The translations under genes and the position numbers were made by a program. A DNA stretch of 64,000 nt from Adineta steineri (taxonomy: Eukaryota; Rotifera; Eurotatoria; Adinetida; Adinetidae). Below the pieces are notes generated by a model that worked only from the letters and a program-made list of their open reading frames with translations, did no database searches and was not told the DNA's origin. The stretch lies in NCBI GenBank assembly GCA_905250115.1, contig CAJNOI010000299.1, positions 3,813 to 67,812 of the forward strand. Reading direction: 5' to 3'. Positions 41,705-53,752 of the stretch are shown here, piece by piece; position 1 is the first letter of the stretch, and each line of letters starts with the position of its first letter.

Positions 41705-43497
41705 ATAATTATACTCTATTAATGATAAATAATAAGAATAGAAATGACGAATACCATGGAATAGTATATTTCTGATTGAGAGAAATCTGTTGTTATTCTT
41801 TTTTTTCTCTAGCTTCGCGACTGATGGTGTCTAATCTAAAGCCAAGATAGACTTTTTTCTTCTTCTTTTCTCTTTGTTCTTTTCTGGATACCATGCAAAA
41901 AAAGAAATTGTCATCTGGTATTTTTACATACTAAGAGCGTGATCATCATCATCATCATCATCCGTCATTTGATGTTAGAATCCTATCCATCTACTCGATT
42001 ATATTTCTTTTGCTGAATTCCTCAATCGATACTCCATAAAAGCTGAAAATGACGATGATACAAACATCTGTCTTTACCTCGCGGGTAACTTGCAATGAGA
42101 CGGAAATAAGTAGTCTACAAATTTATCATTCGACACCAACACCAATCTTATTTATTGTCGCTCTTCCCTAAACGCGTAGAAAACAGAAAAGGCAAATTGC
42201 TTGTCATATTCTCACTCATTTGCTCTTCTCAGTACGCTACAGAGTGACGTGTAACACACATGACACTTTCATTGACTAGATACATGCATATATATATATA
42301 CATCGATATATAGATATATTAGAGACTATTCATTGATAATAAACATAAAGGGCAAACAAATGTTGGAAGAGGAATAAAGAAAAAAACGGGAATAATATGT
42401 TGGTTGATTTCTTAAGATAGAAAATGCGAAAAAGAAGAATAGGAAATCTACATTATAATCGGTTTTTTGTCATGCAGCATGCTTTTTATTGATGGCATTG
42501 GTAATAAAAACACAACAGATGCATATTTATAGTTGAATCATCTATTGATATTTAAAAATATGAAATGAATATGGAATACTTTCTTAATTGATTTTAACTT
42601 TTCTTCATCTAAGCATTCGATAATCTCAAAATATACATTTTTTTACATAGAAAATTTTCTGCATTGATTTGAATGTTACTTACTCGAGCTATAACCCAAT
42701 AATTACCTTTTAGAAACTTATAATAATGAATTCATAATTCATCTACATATCTATTTCTAATCTAATTCAGATATAGTCATATTATAACATTTTCTGAAAG
42801 GTCATGTCTTTCGGTTATATTAATATATTATCATTTTGTTAGATTCATCAGCCTGATTATTAAATTCAGAACACAAAAGAAGATTTATTGTTTCTTTATC
42901 GTAATATTTAAGCGTTATCATCTTCAAAAGATTTTATAAATACCGAATATATTTAAAACACCAAAGTTTTCTTCTGATATAATTATACTAATAGTTTTTG
43001 CCTACAGGTATTTCCATGAGATCATTTTTATGATGGAAATATCTTTTTACAAAGTTGTTTGTCTATTTTCAAGGCAAGACAAATTTGTAAACGTTTTATC
43101 ATGAATAGGGTTAGGAAAATAAAAGAATTGAATAGCAACATTTATGTCATATAAATAATCTGGTATGTTTTACAGCTATTTTTATCTCGAAATGAATATC
43201 GGCCAGTATTTTTCGGTTGAGCAGATATTGATCAATATTTATTATATTTCGATCATGCGATTTGTTTTTTATTTTCATCTGACGACAACAATTCATCTAT
43301 AAGCATGATCAATCAAAGGCGTGGTTATTTTTTTCTTTTTCGTTATAGAATAAAAGTTCTTAATGTTAAACAAATACTTCAGCTTCTTTTTTTCTCTCTC
43401 TCGCTTATGGTATTTAGTTTTCGTCATTTAAAAAAATTTAAAGCAATCGAAAATTTGAAAGTGTACATTTACATTAAAGAAATAATAAAATCGACAG
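41705..43497. other. Intergenic, microsatellites
   Basis: About 1.8 kb AT-rich. It has a (cat)n run at about 41944-41963 and short (ta) tracts near 42290-42320. The 76-codon plus-strand frame ending just past 43498 overlaps the next gene's first exon and looks fortuitous. Confidence 0.5.
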
Positions 43498-43959
43498 ATG
43501 ACGAAACTTTTGATCATCGCTACATTTTTCGGTAAGATTTTTAGAAAACTTTTATTAATATGAACGAATTTTTCTTTAGTTTTATTGAGCTATGCAACCT
43601 GCTATGATTGCTATGATTGCCAAAATTGTGAAATTCCATTTAATAGTCAAACTAGTTCGAAAACATGTAATACAAATGTGACTACATGCATGGTAAATTT
43701 CTTTTTAAAAAAAAATCAAATTGATTATTTCTTTTTTCTATAGAAAATAACGGCAAAATTAGGTACTGTCTACACATATATTGCTAAACAATGTGGACCA
43801 TGTTTGAGTGAAACATTTTTATTTGGAGTTACTTATCTTCATGTTGATTGTTGTTCAGGAAATGAATGTAATGGAACAAATATATTATCAATGTCTCGAT
43901 TATCATTAATTATTTTTCTTTTTGTCTTATACATTTTAAATGTAAAATTGTATCAATAA
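43498..43959 (+). CDS. Ly6/uPAR-type three-finger protein, probably GPI-anchored
   Basis: Three exons, 43498-43531, 43580-43692 and 43744-43959, give 120 residues. The signal peptide is MTKLLIIATFFVLLSYATC, immediately followed by CYDCYDCQNC, the cysteine-rich opening of the three-finger fold. More cysteines follow at TCNTNVTTC, QCGPC and finally DCCSGNECNGT, the classic CC...CN ending of Ly6/uPAR domains. The C-terminal hydrophobic tail (LSLIIFLFVLYILNV) fits a GPI-attachment signal. Such proteins modulate receptors at the cell surface. It lies only 57 bases upstream of the next same-strand gene. Confidence 0.85.
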
Positions 43960-44016
43960 AATATTAAATAAATGAGTAACTAAGAAACAATAGATTTTTT
44001 TTTCGTTGTTGTTTAT

Positions 44017-44634
44017 ATGATAAAATTCAGTGCTATTTGGATTGTTTTCATCATATTTTGTTTTTTAATTATATTCGGTGGATTTTTCTATCTATTATAT
44101 AGATTCTATATTAATCATATTTATAAACGAAATAAATCTTGGAATGAAATCTTATCACCATTGAAAAATACACCAGGAGAAAGCTGTATTTTTCTAATGC
44201 CAAGACAATCGATGTTACCACTTATTCAAGAATTTCTTCCGAAACATTTAAAACAACAACGAGTAAAAAGAAAAATGATTACGCAACTTCAATTTAATGA
44301 ACCACCATTGTTTGTAAATAATCTTCAACAACAATGGGATGAAATGAATTCAAATAGTATCTGTGATTCATATTCATCATATTATTCAATTGAAGGATGT
44401 ATGTCTTGTAAAGAATCAATATCAGATGAACAATCTCTTATGAAATATTTTTCAATAACTTCTTCGTCAGATGAATTAAATATATCACATTCATCTTCGG
44501 AAAAACAATTTCTCTTCAAATCATTTAACAATGAAAAATCTATATTAGATAAAAATAATTCTTCGAATTATATTGTACTTGAAATGGAACCATGTAAAAA
44601 AATAAATATATTAAATAATGTCTTACAACTATAA
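44017..44634 (+). CDS. Single-pass membrane protein with Ser-rich cytoplasmic tail, unknown family
   Basis: 205 residues in one exon. An N-terminal hydrophobic anchor (about residues 5-30, IWIVFIIFCFLIIFGGFFYLLY) is followed by a basic stretch (HIYKRNKSW) and a hydrophilic tail rich in Ser, Asn and Glu. The positive residues after the anchor predict an N-out/C-in type. The tail contains YSSYYSIEG and YIVLEMEP-type tyrosines that could be phosphorylation sites. No family is recognised. The close spacing (57 bases) after the Ly6-like gene suggests co-transcription or readthrough. Confidence 0.6.
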   Translation: MIKFSAIWIVFIIFCFLIIFGGFFYLLYRFYINHIYKRNKSWNEILSPLKNTPGESCIFLMPRQSMLPLIQEFLPKHLKQQRVKRKMITQLQFNEPPLFVNNLQQQWDEMNSNSICDSYSSYYSIEGCMSCKESISDEQSLMKYFSITSSSDELNISHSSSEKQFLFKSFNNEKSILDKNNSSNYIVLEMEPCKKINILNNVLQL

Positions 44635-45095
44635 GTTCAATCCTCATTCACTATCATAATCATTTTTATCGGAATATAATGATTTAAAAAAATTTCATAT
44701 AGGTATATTGCGTATTTATTCATTATTATAGAGGGAGTTATAGTCAATCAAATAGTATATATACTTTCTGACCTTGGTTGATGAAACGGATGATTATAAA
44801 AACTAGACAAACGTTAACTAATTATTTCCATTCGAAATATGTGTATATGAATTCCACGAAAAAAACGTCTTCGATATAATATATCAATGGAATATGTATA
44901 TACTGTATACACAAATTATAAAGGGCAAACAAGAATCCACGATGTAGTACGACATCATACATAGAGCAAAAGAAAAAAATAATAAAACGCAATATATATA
45001 TTTCTTTTCTTCTCTATCTTAAATACACATATATTTTACTCCAAGCAAACGATACTATCGAAAATAAATAATATATATTATAAAACAAGTTAAAA
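44635..45095. other. Intergenic before questin-oxidase-like gene
   Basis: AT-rich with several ta-rich stretches. No gene or clear promoter motif. Confidence 0.45.
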
Positions 45096-46262
45096 ATGAG
45101 TCGAACTGTATTAAACAAACTTTTATCTCAATCATTTGCAACTTATCAAGTTCTTTTCAATGAATTATCATTTCATAATCATACTGCACATCATTTAGGT
45201 TCACTTTATTTATTAGGTGCTTCCGATGAAAAACTTGAAAAAGCTTATAAAACAATGTGTGCAGATCTTGATCCACATGTTCCATCACCTGAAAAAATAA
45301 CTCTTTCTAATTGGCGAAATTTTCTTGGTAATAAACATTTTTGCAAAGGTTATTCAGATTTTTTTCAAGAACAATTAACAAACAATGCTGATAATTGGCA
45401 AAAAAAATTTAAAGAATTTTTATTAGATAATGAAAAACAACCATTAATTAATGGTGTTATTGGTGGTCTAGCACATCCACTTATTCATATTGGTTATGCA
45501 TTTGAATTAAATAATGAATTTGTAGGTATAGAAGCATTAACATTATCTGCTGTTGCTTATAATTATCTTCATGAAGTTGTTGATAAATTAAAAGCACCAA
45601 CTTCTCCTTCAAAATCATCAATGGAAATTTTTAAAAATATTCATTCCGATCATCAAATACCAATTTATGATACACCTGGTGTTGATAATCTTGAAGAAGC
45701 TGTTAAAAATTGTAACGAACGTATTCTATATCATTATAATCAATGGAAAATTAATGATAATATTGAAAAAACAATCGAAGAATTATTTGATTTAACTGTT
45801 TATATATATGGTGCAACACATAAATCAAATCAAATAGAATTTGATTTTTTCCTACTTCATCTATTAACTTCTATGCATGCAATTCGTATGATACATTCAC
45901 ATATTGATAATCAACAGGTCTTTCAACATATTTTATTTCAATTTTTTTATTTCGCTATTGTTGTTTATATATCACAATTACGACCAGAAATTAATGAACA
46001 TCTTATTAATGATTATAAAATAGATAATGCAGTAAAAACTTGGAATTATGTTATTGATAAAACATTAAATACCGAATTAATTGATGATGCTCATCTTGTT
46101 AAAGTTGTACGAGTATTACGAGATGCAGAAAAAATTTATGGAGATAAAAATGGATTTTATTTGAAAACTGCAGTTAAAACTGTTGATAATTTACATCTGG
46201 AAAATCTGTGGATTGGAGGATCCGATAATCCACGACAATTAAATGTACTTAAACAATCATAA
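45096..46262 (+). CDS. Questin oxidase-like protein (DUF4243), intronless
   Basis: 388 residues in one exon. Family-like features: the N-terminal HHLGSLYLLGASDEKLEKAY, a central NGVIGGLAHPLIHIGYAFE with paired His residues, and a C-terminal GGSDNPRQL. These match the questin_oxidase-like/DUF4243 family, widespread in fungi and bacteria. Fungal members (for example in the geodin pathway) perform Baeyer-Villiger-type ring cleavage of anthraquinones without a classical flavin motif. No signal or membrane segment. No introns in 1.17 kb, unlike flanking genes, so transfer from fungi or bacteria is a fair inference. Specific substrate cannot be assigned. Confidence 0.75.
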   Translation: MSRTVLNKLLSQSFATYQVLFNELSFHNHTAHHLGSLYLLGASDEKLEKAYKTMCADLDPHVPSPEKITLSNWRNFLGNKHFCKGYSDFFQEQLTNNADNWQKKFKEFLLDNEKQPLINGVIGGLAHPLIHIGYAFELNNEFVGIEALTLSAVAYNYLHEVVDKLKAPTSPSKSSMEIFKNIHSDHQIPIYDTPGVDNLEEAVKNCNERILYHYNQWKINDNIEKTIEELFDLTVYIYGATHKSNQIEFDFFLLHLLTSMHAIRMIHSHIDNQQVFQHILFQFFYFAIVVYISQLRPEINEHLINDYKIDNAVKTWNYVIDKTLNTELIDDAHLVKVVRVLRDAEKIYGDKNGFYLKTAVKTVDNLHLENLWIGGSDNPRQLNVLKQS

Positions 46263-46849
46263 GTTTTTTTTATTATTTAATCAAGCTAAGCTTTTACTTT
46301 TATGTATTTGATTTTAAATAAAACTATTTCTGTAAGGAATTATGTAACAATCAATCATTTATTTTAAATTGTACCTATTAAAATGACTTCGAAATATATA
46401 TCTGGATATTTTTAGTTATAACTCATAATTAGATGTTAAGTGATAAACTGAAGCCTACAGTAATGTTTCTATTTAATATTTAAAACAGATGATTATGACA
46501 CTTTTTCTTTCTATGTTTATAGAATAAAATTGAAAGAACAGAAAAAAAAGTCGATAGTGGAATTGAGTTGTTCTGTATTTACTTTTGGGAGCGTTCTTTG
46601 TTTTTGTTTTTTTTAACCATTACCATGCCTATTGTTGTTCAGCTAAGGTGAATATACATTAACGGAATAAAACGAAAGGATGCAGTTACTTTTTCATTAC
46701 CATTTATTTTTACTTCTTTTTTCTTTCTTTTTCGTTTTATGTTGATTTAAAACATTCTTTTGTTTCATTCACAACCATTTCTGTTTTTCTAACTACATGA
46801 CAGCATCATACAGTTTTATTTCGTTTTTTGTGTTTATATTTAAGCATTA
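46263..46849. other. Intergenic before the P/Q-rich gene
   Basis: AT-rich. A polyadenylation-like aaataaaact near 46316 serves the questin-oxidase-like gene. T-rich sequence precedes the next ATG. Confidence 0.45.
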
Positions 46850-49845
46850 ATGGCTGCTGCAGCTTATTCCACACTACCTAATAATGGATATGCTGGCTAT
46901 AATCCAGAAGGAGATCCATATAATACAAATAATGCTGGTATAATATTATTATTCAATTTTTTTTAATTAAATGTTTTATTATAGGTGCATATGATACAGG
47001 TTTTGGAGCAATAGCTACAGATCCATATCAATATCCAACAAATGAATATGACAATGATATTCCTGATGATCAACAACAACCTGATTATTCAAATGAATAT
47101 CAACAGCCTCCATATGCAAATGACAATTATCCTCCACAACAACCTCAGAATGTTCTTCCAAATACTTATCCTCCACAACCCCAGAACGTACCTTCAAATA
47201 CTTATCCTCCACCACCTCAGAACGTTCATCCACAGGCGTATGCTCAACCACCTCAAAATGTTCCTCCACAAGCATATGGACAACGACCACCAAATAATCA
47301 ACAACAACAACAACCTTTTTATCAAGATGAACATCAACAAGTTCCACATACAAATGGTAACTATCCTCCACAACAACCTCAGAAAGCACCTTTAAATGGT
47401 TATCCACAACAACCTCAGAAAGCTCCTTTAAACGGTTATCCACAACAACCACCAAACCATCAACAACAACCTTTTTATGGAAATGATCATCAACAATCTC
47501 CATATGACAATGATGATTATCCTCCACAACAACCACCACCACCTCAAAACTATCCTCCAAATCCATTTGCACAACGACCACCAAACAATCAACAACAACA
47601 ACCACAATTTAATGGTCATCCGAATCCACAATTACCTAAAGCTAATAATAGATCGATGCCAATGAATAATAATACTACTGAAAGTTATAGTGATATAAGT
47701 GGAATACAACCACCATATAATCCGAACGTAGATAATCAATATGCAGACCCTAGAAATTATCAACAGGTACATTTTTATTATAATAAGAAAACAGTTTTAC
47801 AAAAGAAGTTTTAATTAATAAGAATAGAATAAGTAATGTGAATTTTATTTTGGTCAAACTAACTTGTCAATCAGATGATAGTATAACTTTCGTTTTAGTA
47901 AATAAATTCGAATATGATTTATTTAAATAGAATTTTGCTGCAACAAAACAACAGCAACCATTACCTCCAGTTGATAACCAGAATTATCAGTCTCAACCAT
48001 ATCATAATCAACCTAAACAACAAGTGTCAAATCGTCCTCCGAAACAAGAACAACAGCAATATTATCAACCTCCATCACCACCTGAATCTGATCATCAACA
48101 AAATTCGAAGCCTTATGCATCTCATGGTTCAGTTCGTCGTCCATCTCTATCTAATCAAAATAATAATTATCCATTTGAGCCACTACCTAAAGTTAATCAT
48201 AATCGACAAGATTCAAAAACATCTAAATCAAGTTCTATACCACCTATAACGAATAAAAAGAAAGATGACACTCGTGAAGAAAAACAAAATAAACCTACAG
48301 TTACAAAACCAAAATCACAAACTATAGGTCTTCAAACAGAAGAACCTCGTATTTTAGATAAAAATAAACGAAATCAAAAACAACCATTTACAAAAAACAA
48401 AAGAGACAATGATTCTCAAAGTGATGATGATGACCAACATGATCATATGAGAACAAATCGTAATAAAAAACAACCTCATACAAAATCAAAACCACTTAAA
48501 AATTATAATTATCCAACAACGGATGACTATAGTTCAGATGATGATCGTCCATGTCCTCATTGCCGACATCAGAAAAAAGTGACAGGTTCTGATAGACATT
48601 TAGATAAAAATCCACGTCTTCCTCCACTTCGTCGTCTTGGAAAACCAACTCATCAAGAATCTCATACTAGCAATCCAATGAATTCCAAACGTACATCAAC
48701 AAGACGATTCTCTCAACATGATAAATCTCCATCCTTTGGTATTGTTTCTAGTCGACAAGGAAATCTTTATATAAATCGAAATACTGGTCATACACCACGA
48801 TATCGTGAAGCATACGATCCACAGTCTGATCAAGAGAAAGCAAATGGTAAATCGAAACGACATCAGAATTCAAATATATATGAAGATGAAGAAGAAGATA
48901 ATCCTAAAACTAATCGATCACGATTTGGTAAGTTTAAAAATTCAGTTAAAAATCATGGCAGTCGGAAATGTCCTCATGCTTGTGAAAAATGTGGACATTT
49001 ACCACCTTCAGTAGGACGTCGTTCTGCATCAAACGATGGACATGGAACGAATCGTCATAATAACAAAGATCAATCGAAATCAAAATCAAAATATAAATCA
49101 AGTACTGTCGATATTCCCTTTTCTCAACCACCAATAAGAGCAGGTTAAATTATGCTCATGCCATTCGTTTTCAAATAATTTATTTTATTTTTATTTTGTA
49201 GATACTTATGTCGAAAGCGAACGTATACGTGCAGTACGTGATGCTCAAGGTTATTATATGCCATATAAACCATACACTCTCAAAGATTATAATGAATTAA
49301 AAAAAACTTTTAACCACAATAATCTATATTCTACTCGGCAAGAATCACCCGTTGATCGAGTATATATCAATTTTACATCAATTAATTTTTATCCTTTTTC
49401 TTTTTTTAGGTAGAACTTTTTAAGAAAGGTCAAGAATACGGAACATTCATTGAGAAAAGTGTGATTGATTCTTCTGATATGCAACCATCACCACCAAAAG
49501 AAATGCCACCAGTCAAACCATGGCATGGAGGTATTAGTGGATTACCCAGTTCTGAAGAAGCAGCAAAACGAGAACGAGTATATTTAAACTATACGCATAC
49601 GATAAGATAATTGTATGTTTTTTATTTTTAAGGCTCTTGAATATGCTAAAATTCAAGTTAGAAAATATCAAGAAACAACTTATCCAAGAAATCGTTCACA
49701 TAAATCAGCTCCTGAACAATATGGCTATAAACCTTTATCGAAACTGAATGGTCATGATCCACAATTACGTATTTGTAGTATTTGCAACGGTGTATGTGTT
49801 AAACAAAACTCAGTTGGACACCATCACCATCATCATCATCATTGA
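46850..49845 (+). CDS. Large P/Q/N-rich protein with Cys clusters and a His8 C-terminus
   Basis: Six exons, 46850-46937, 46985-47766, 47931-49143, 49202-49359, 49410-49577 and 49633-49845, give 873 residues in one frame. Residues about 30-330 are low-complexity with recurring NYPPQQPQN and NNQQQQ blocks. The middle is basic and Ser-rich with Cys knuckles CPHC and CPHACEKC. The C-terminal 180 residues look conserved and globular (ERIRAVRDAQGYYMPYKPYT, VELFKKGQEYG, ALEYAKIQVRKY), followed by CSICNGVC and the terminal run of eight His. I do not recognise the family with confidence; the C-terminal pattern recalls cilium-associated proteins. No signal or membrane span. Confidence 0.8.
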
Positions 49846-50344
49846 TGTTTATAATTTATACTTTCAATCTTTTTTTGTTCTGATGAATGATGCACAATTA
49901 GTTCTGAATTTCTGTTTTTTCTAATCTAACTTTTTCTTTTTCGTATTTCTATAATGAAAGAATGAAGAAAACTAATCAACTCCACAATAATTATAACTAG
50001 TGAATGTGATCAGCTTTTTTTTCTCTCTTTTATTATATTTTTCTTTTTTGGCAAAACAGCACGAGATTGAACAGAATAAAGAACGAAGGTCTCGGTCATA
50101 GAATCTATGAATTATTGTTGATTAAACCGTCTTTACAATTCATTTTTACCCCGGACATCATATCATAATCAATTTCTCAGTTGAATCATTTCCGATCTTT
50201 TTTTTCCGTATCGATACATTAATAATCATAGAACGGAAAAAGCTCCACTTGAATTAGATGAAGTAGTATGCAGAATAAAAAAAATAACTTCGGTCTCTTT
50301 TTTTTACTCTGAATAATAGTGATCGCAAGTGACAACTGTACATC
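49846..50344. other. Intergenic between P/Q-rich and C1q genes
   Basis: About 500 T-rich bases; no gene is seen. Confidence 0.45.
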
Positions 50345-51267
50345 ATGGCATGGAATTCAACAATTTTAAGCATTTTTTTAATATTTATTTGTATTGAAAT
50401 GGTATTGATGGCGAAAAAATCGAGAAATACACGTGGATGTTTAGCAGAATTAAAATGTGGAGGTAAGATGAATAGATTCATTCAAGTCAATACAATCAAC
50501 TTCATTTCTGTTTTGTTTCGATGAATAGACAAATCGGAAAACCTATCAATTGCTGTTCAAGGTTTACCTGGTTTAGTGGGAGCACCAGGATTAACAGGTG
50601 AACTGGAAATTATTTGTATTAATATTATTTGTATGTTTTCATATTGACAGGTTTACCTGGACCAATGGGTCCAAGAGGTTTAACAGGTCCACCAGGTAAA
50701 AGAAAATTTTATATTATTTTCTTTATCATAATTTTTTACAGGTCGTGATGGTTTTGCTGAACGACCTCCTTCATTTTATGCAGAATTACGACGTTTATTT
50801 TCTACAAATAATACTGATAGTGTACTTCGACCATGGTCATTAAGTGAAACAGTAAATGCACCTGATGTATCTAATTATTTTTCACAAGAAGATGGAATAT
50901 TTACTGTTCCTATAGATGGTCTTTATCATTTTTTTCTAACAATATCTGTTTCCAAAGCTAAGGTAAGGAACAAAAAACAAAGGATAAAATTATTCATCTA
51001 TTTTTTTGTTATCAATTTCAGGCATCAGTTTCTATTGCTCGAAATGGAGAACGTGTACGTACAGTTTGGATAGAATCAGTAGCAACAGCAAGTAATGAAA
51101 CATTAGCATGGGGTTGGGCAAGTGGTTCAGTTGATTGTCTTTTAAATTGTCGGACAGGTGATCAAATATCAGCAGTTGCTTCTTATCGTCCAAATGAAAA
51201 TTTTAATTCTCATGTTTATGGTTATTCATATTCAACATTTTCCGGATATATGTTAAATAATGCTTAG
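50345..51267 (+). CDS. Secreted short-collagen C1q-domain protein
   Basis: Five exons, 50345-50462, 50529-50597, 50651-50695, 50742-50962 and 51022-51267, give 232 residues. The signal peptide or anchor (ILSIFLIFICIEMVLMA) is followed by about ten Gly-X-Y triplets spread over two small phase-1 exons (GLPGLVGAPGLTG, GLPGPMGPRGLTGPPGRDG). A C1q/TNF-like beta-sandwich follows: YFSQEDGIFTVPIDGLYHFF, then SVSIARNGERV, a Trp-rich strand, and the closing YSTFSGYML. C1q-domain proteins form trimers and bind varied ligands; lophotrochozoans use them as lectin-like immune factors. It ends 77 bases before the convergent PPT1 stop. Confidence 0.9.
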
Positions 51268-51344
51268 AAAATTTTATTGTATTTAAATATAATCATTCAA
51301 GAAAGAAACGACGTACAAGATTAAAAAAAAACATTTGTGTGTTT

Positions 51345-52332
51345 CTAATCCTTTAAATATGGAATTATATTATCAATAAACCATTGATCAGTAAATCGTA
51401 AATGATCAGTGTCTGATTGAAGAAATTTTATTCGTGATTGTTGATCCATTATTTTTAAACCTAATAAATCATTGATATATAATGAACTTTCTCGTAATGG
51501 AACTATTTTTGATGTATCATTGGCGGCATAAAAACCAAATTGTTCACTTTCATGTGGATATACCATTGTATCACGTAAAAATTCAACTAGAACTAAATTA
51601 CGAATTTTTAATAGATTTGTTTTATAATCTGCGGTGAATGTACGTTCTTGATTAATATCGGCGAGAAATACGCTTACTTTACGATAGAGAGCTAGTTGAT
51701 GAGCTAAAAATAATAAATAGATATGAGTTTATTTTATGATAATTATACATACGATCTTGCCAATATTCTGCTTGAACAAGATGATTTTGTATAACGGTTT
51801 CATAGACACCGAAACGTAATAATTCACGAACATAATTGCATATTGTTACATTATCTCCAGGACATCTTGGAAATCCAAAAACACCTTGATGTTGACCACC
51901 GACAGAAATTAGATTGAGCATTGGTGGATCAGGACAACGTTGAGCAATAGCACGAAGAAATTGCCCACCTTGTGAAAAACTTTTCAAAAAAATTAGAAAA
52001 GGGAATTAGTAGAATTTATTATTTTACCCAATAGCATGATAACCATGTGTCAAATTTTTGTCTGCTTTTAATAATTTACAAGCATAATCAATTTGATGAT
52101 TAACATTCATAAAGAAGCCATTTGCTGTATCTTCTTCGATATTCGAACCAATTCGAATTGAATGAATATAAGGAGATGGTGTTATTTGACGTTCAATCAA
52201 TTTAATTATTGATCCAAGACTCAAAGGATTACAACAACTATCACCCATGCCATGCCATAAAACAACTGGTGGTGAGCCAGAGATGGTAAATGCATGTGTG
52301 AGACAAATAACAATAGCAACAACGAGCAACAT
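51345..52332 (-). CDS. PPT1: Palmitoyl-protein thioesterase
   Basis: Three exons on the minus strand, 52332-52028, 51979-51753 and 51703-51345, give 296 residues. The signal peptide [16 protein letters not shown] is followed by [19 protein letters not shown]. The nucleophile elbow GFSQGGQF is split exactly at the first intron, then come [16 protein letters not shown] and LVQAEYWQD, and the catalytic His is in [13 protein letters not shown]. All are hallmarks of PPT1, a lysosomal enzyme that removes palmitate from cysteines of proteins being degraded. The length matches the usual roughly 300 residues. N-glycosylation sites are present (NLT, NVT, NDT). Confidence 0.95.
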
Positions 52333-53752
52333 TGAAATGACTACCTTTTACTTAAATGTTTATCTACTTTTAAAGATATCTGATATGCAACACAGATGAT
52401 TCATTGACATAAAGAAAAAATGTAAAATTATATGATAAAATACCTGAAAGTCTCTTTTGAAATATTTGCAAGAAATTTACTATGCATTGTCATATACAGC
52501 ACATCATGTAATAGTTCTCTGTAAATTGTTTGTCTTACTTTTTTGATATGAATACGAAAATGGTGTGTCAGAAAATAGTTGTTTGTATATGAATATAAAT
52601 TTTCTAGATCAAACTGAATCATTCATTTATAAATTCTCGAAAGAAAGTTTTTATTCCCATCCAGTTGTACCTTCATTGCCAGTAAACTCGTCATTATTAA
52701 CAAACAATCTACTTTTAATTTTGTCGAAAACGAAAAGTTTGTAAAAAAATTTAAATGTAGACGTTTTTTCACCTTAGCAAAAGGATCAATCAGCGTTCTC
52801 TTCTGTCGAAAGATACTGTTATCAAGAATAACGAAGAGTTTATTGAATTCAATCCACTAATTAGGAGAAATATTTCGAGACAAAACATGTTTATTGTTTT
52901 CTTGTTGGTATGATCAACTGGTTGATGTAGACCTTTTGAACAATTTGTTTACAGAATATTTCAAGATAAAGTGATTTAATAGATTAGTACATCGTTGCTG
53001 CTCAGTCATATTGAAATTTTTTACTGATATACTTCATGATGCATTTGATACGTAAAATACTTGAAAATTCTGTAGATTTTAAATCTTTTGTTAATCTTGA
53101 GATAGTAAATGGCTGATACAGAATTTTATTTTTTCAAATCATTTCAAAACGATGCTTCAGTATCTATAATTGAATATTGGATTAAGCTCCTTTAATAGTT
53201 ATTACAACTAAACTTGTAGGATCTAGCTGCCTATCAAGATACGTTTTAATTAATTGAATAATCAAAAGTTTAAAAGAACAAGTCCAGTAAATAGTTTTAA
53301 ATTCTTTAACGTAATTCAGATTAAGACCGTCTGGCTGCATCTGTAATATGATATCTCTATAGTATAAAAATATCGTACGTCTTGACGATGTCTGTTACTT
53401 ATATAAATATTTCCGTAATCTCTTGGAATGTTTATCGTGATAAATTATATCTGAGATAGTAGAAATTGAAGCAATATTAGTATATGGATTATCTTTCATT
53501 AGACTCTTAAAAAGCATTTAGATTCCTTTTTTAGTAATATTGGCTATTGCACGAAAACATTTCGAATATCATCTTTCAAAAACTCTCATTTACTAGCAAA
53601 ATTTACCCATTAATAAAATTCAATAATATGATGGGAAGAAAACATGTCACTCAACAGAATCTGTATTTGTTCGTTGTATATAAAATGTTTCATTTAGTAA
53701 TAACAATCAATTTTTATTATACACATAGAAATATAAAGAAACACAAAAAAGT
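52333..53752. other. Intergenic between PPT1 and PRPF38A genes
   Basis: About 1.4 kb AT-rich. The minus-strand frame at 52428-52622 and the plus-strand frame at 53547-53756 lack any recognisable feature. The latter overlaps the PRPF38A 3' end. Confidence 0.5.

Noticed and set aside
47015-47665. Minus- and plus-strand frames rich in Val/Trp/Leu or Asn/Met/His
   Set aside because: They are other-frame readings of the low-complexity P/Q-rich exon.
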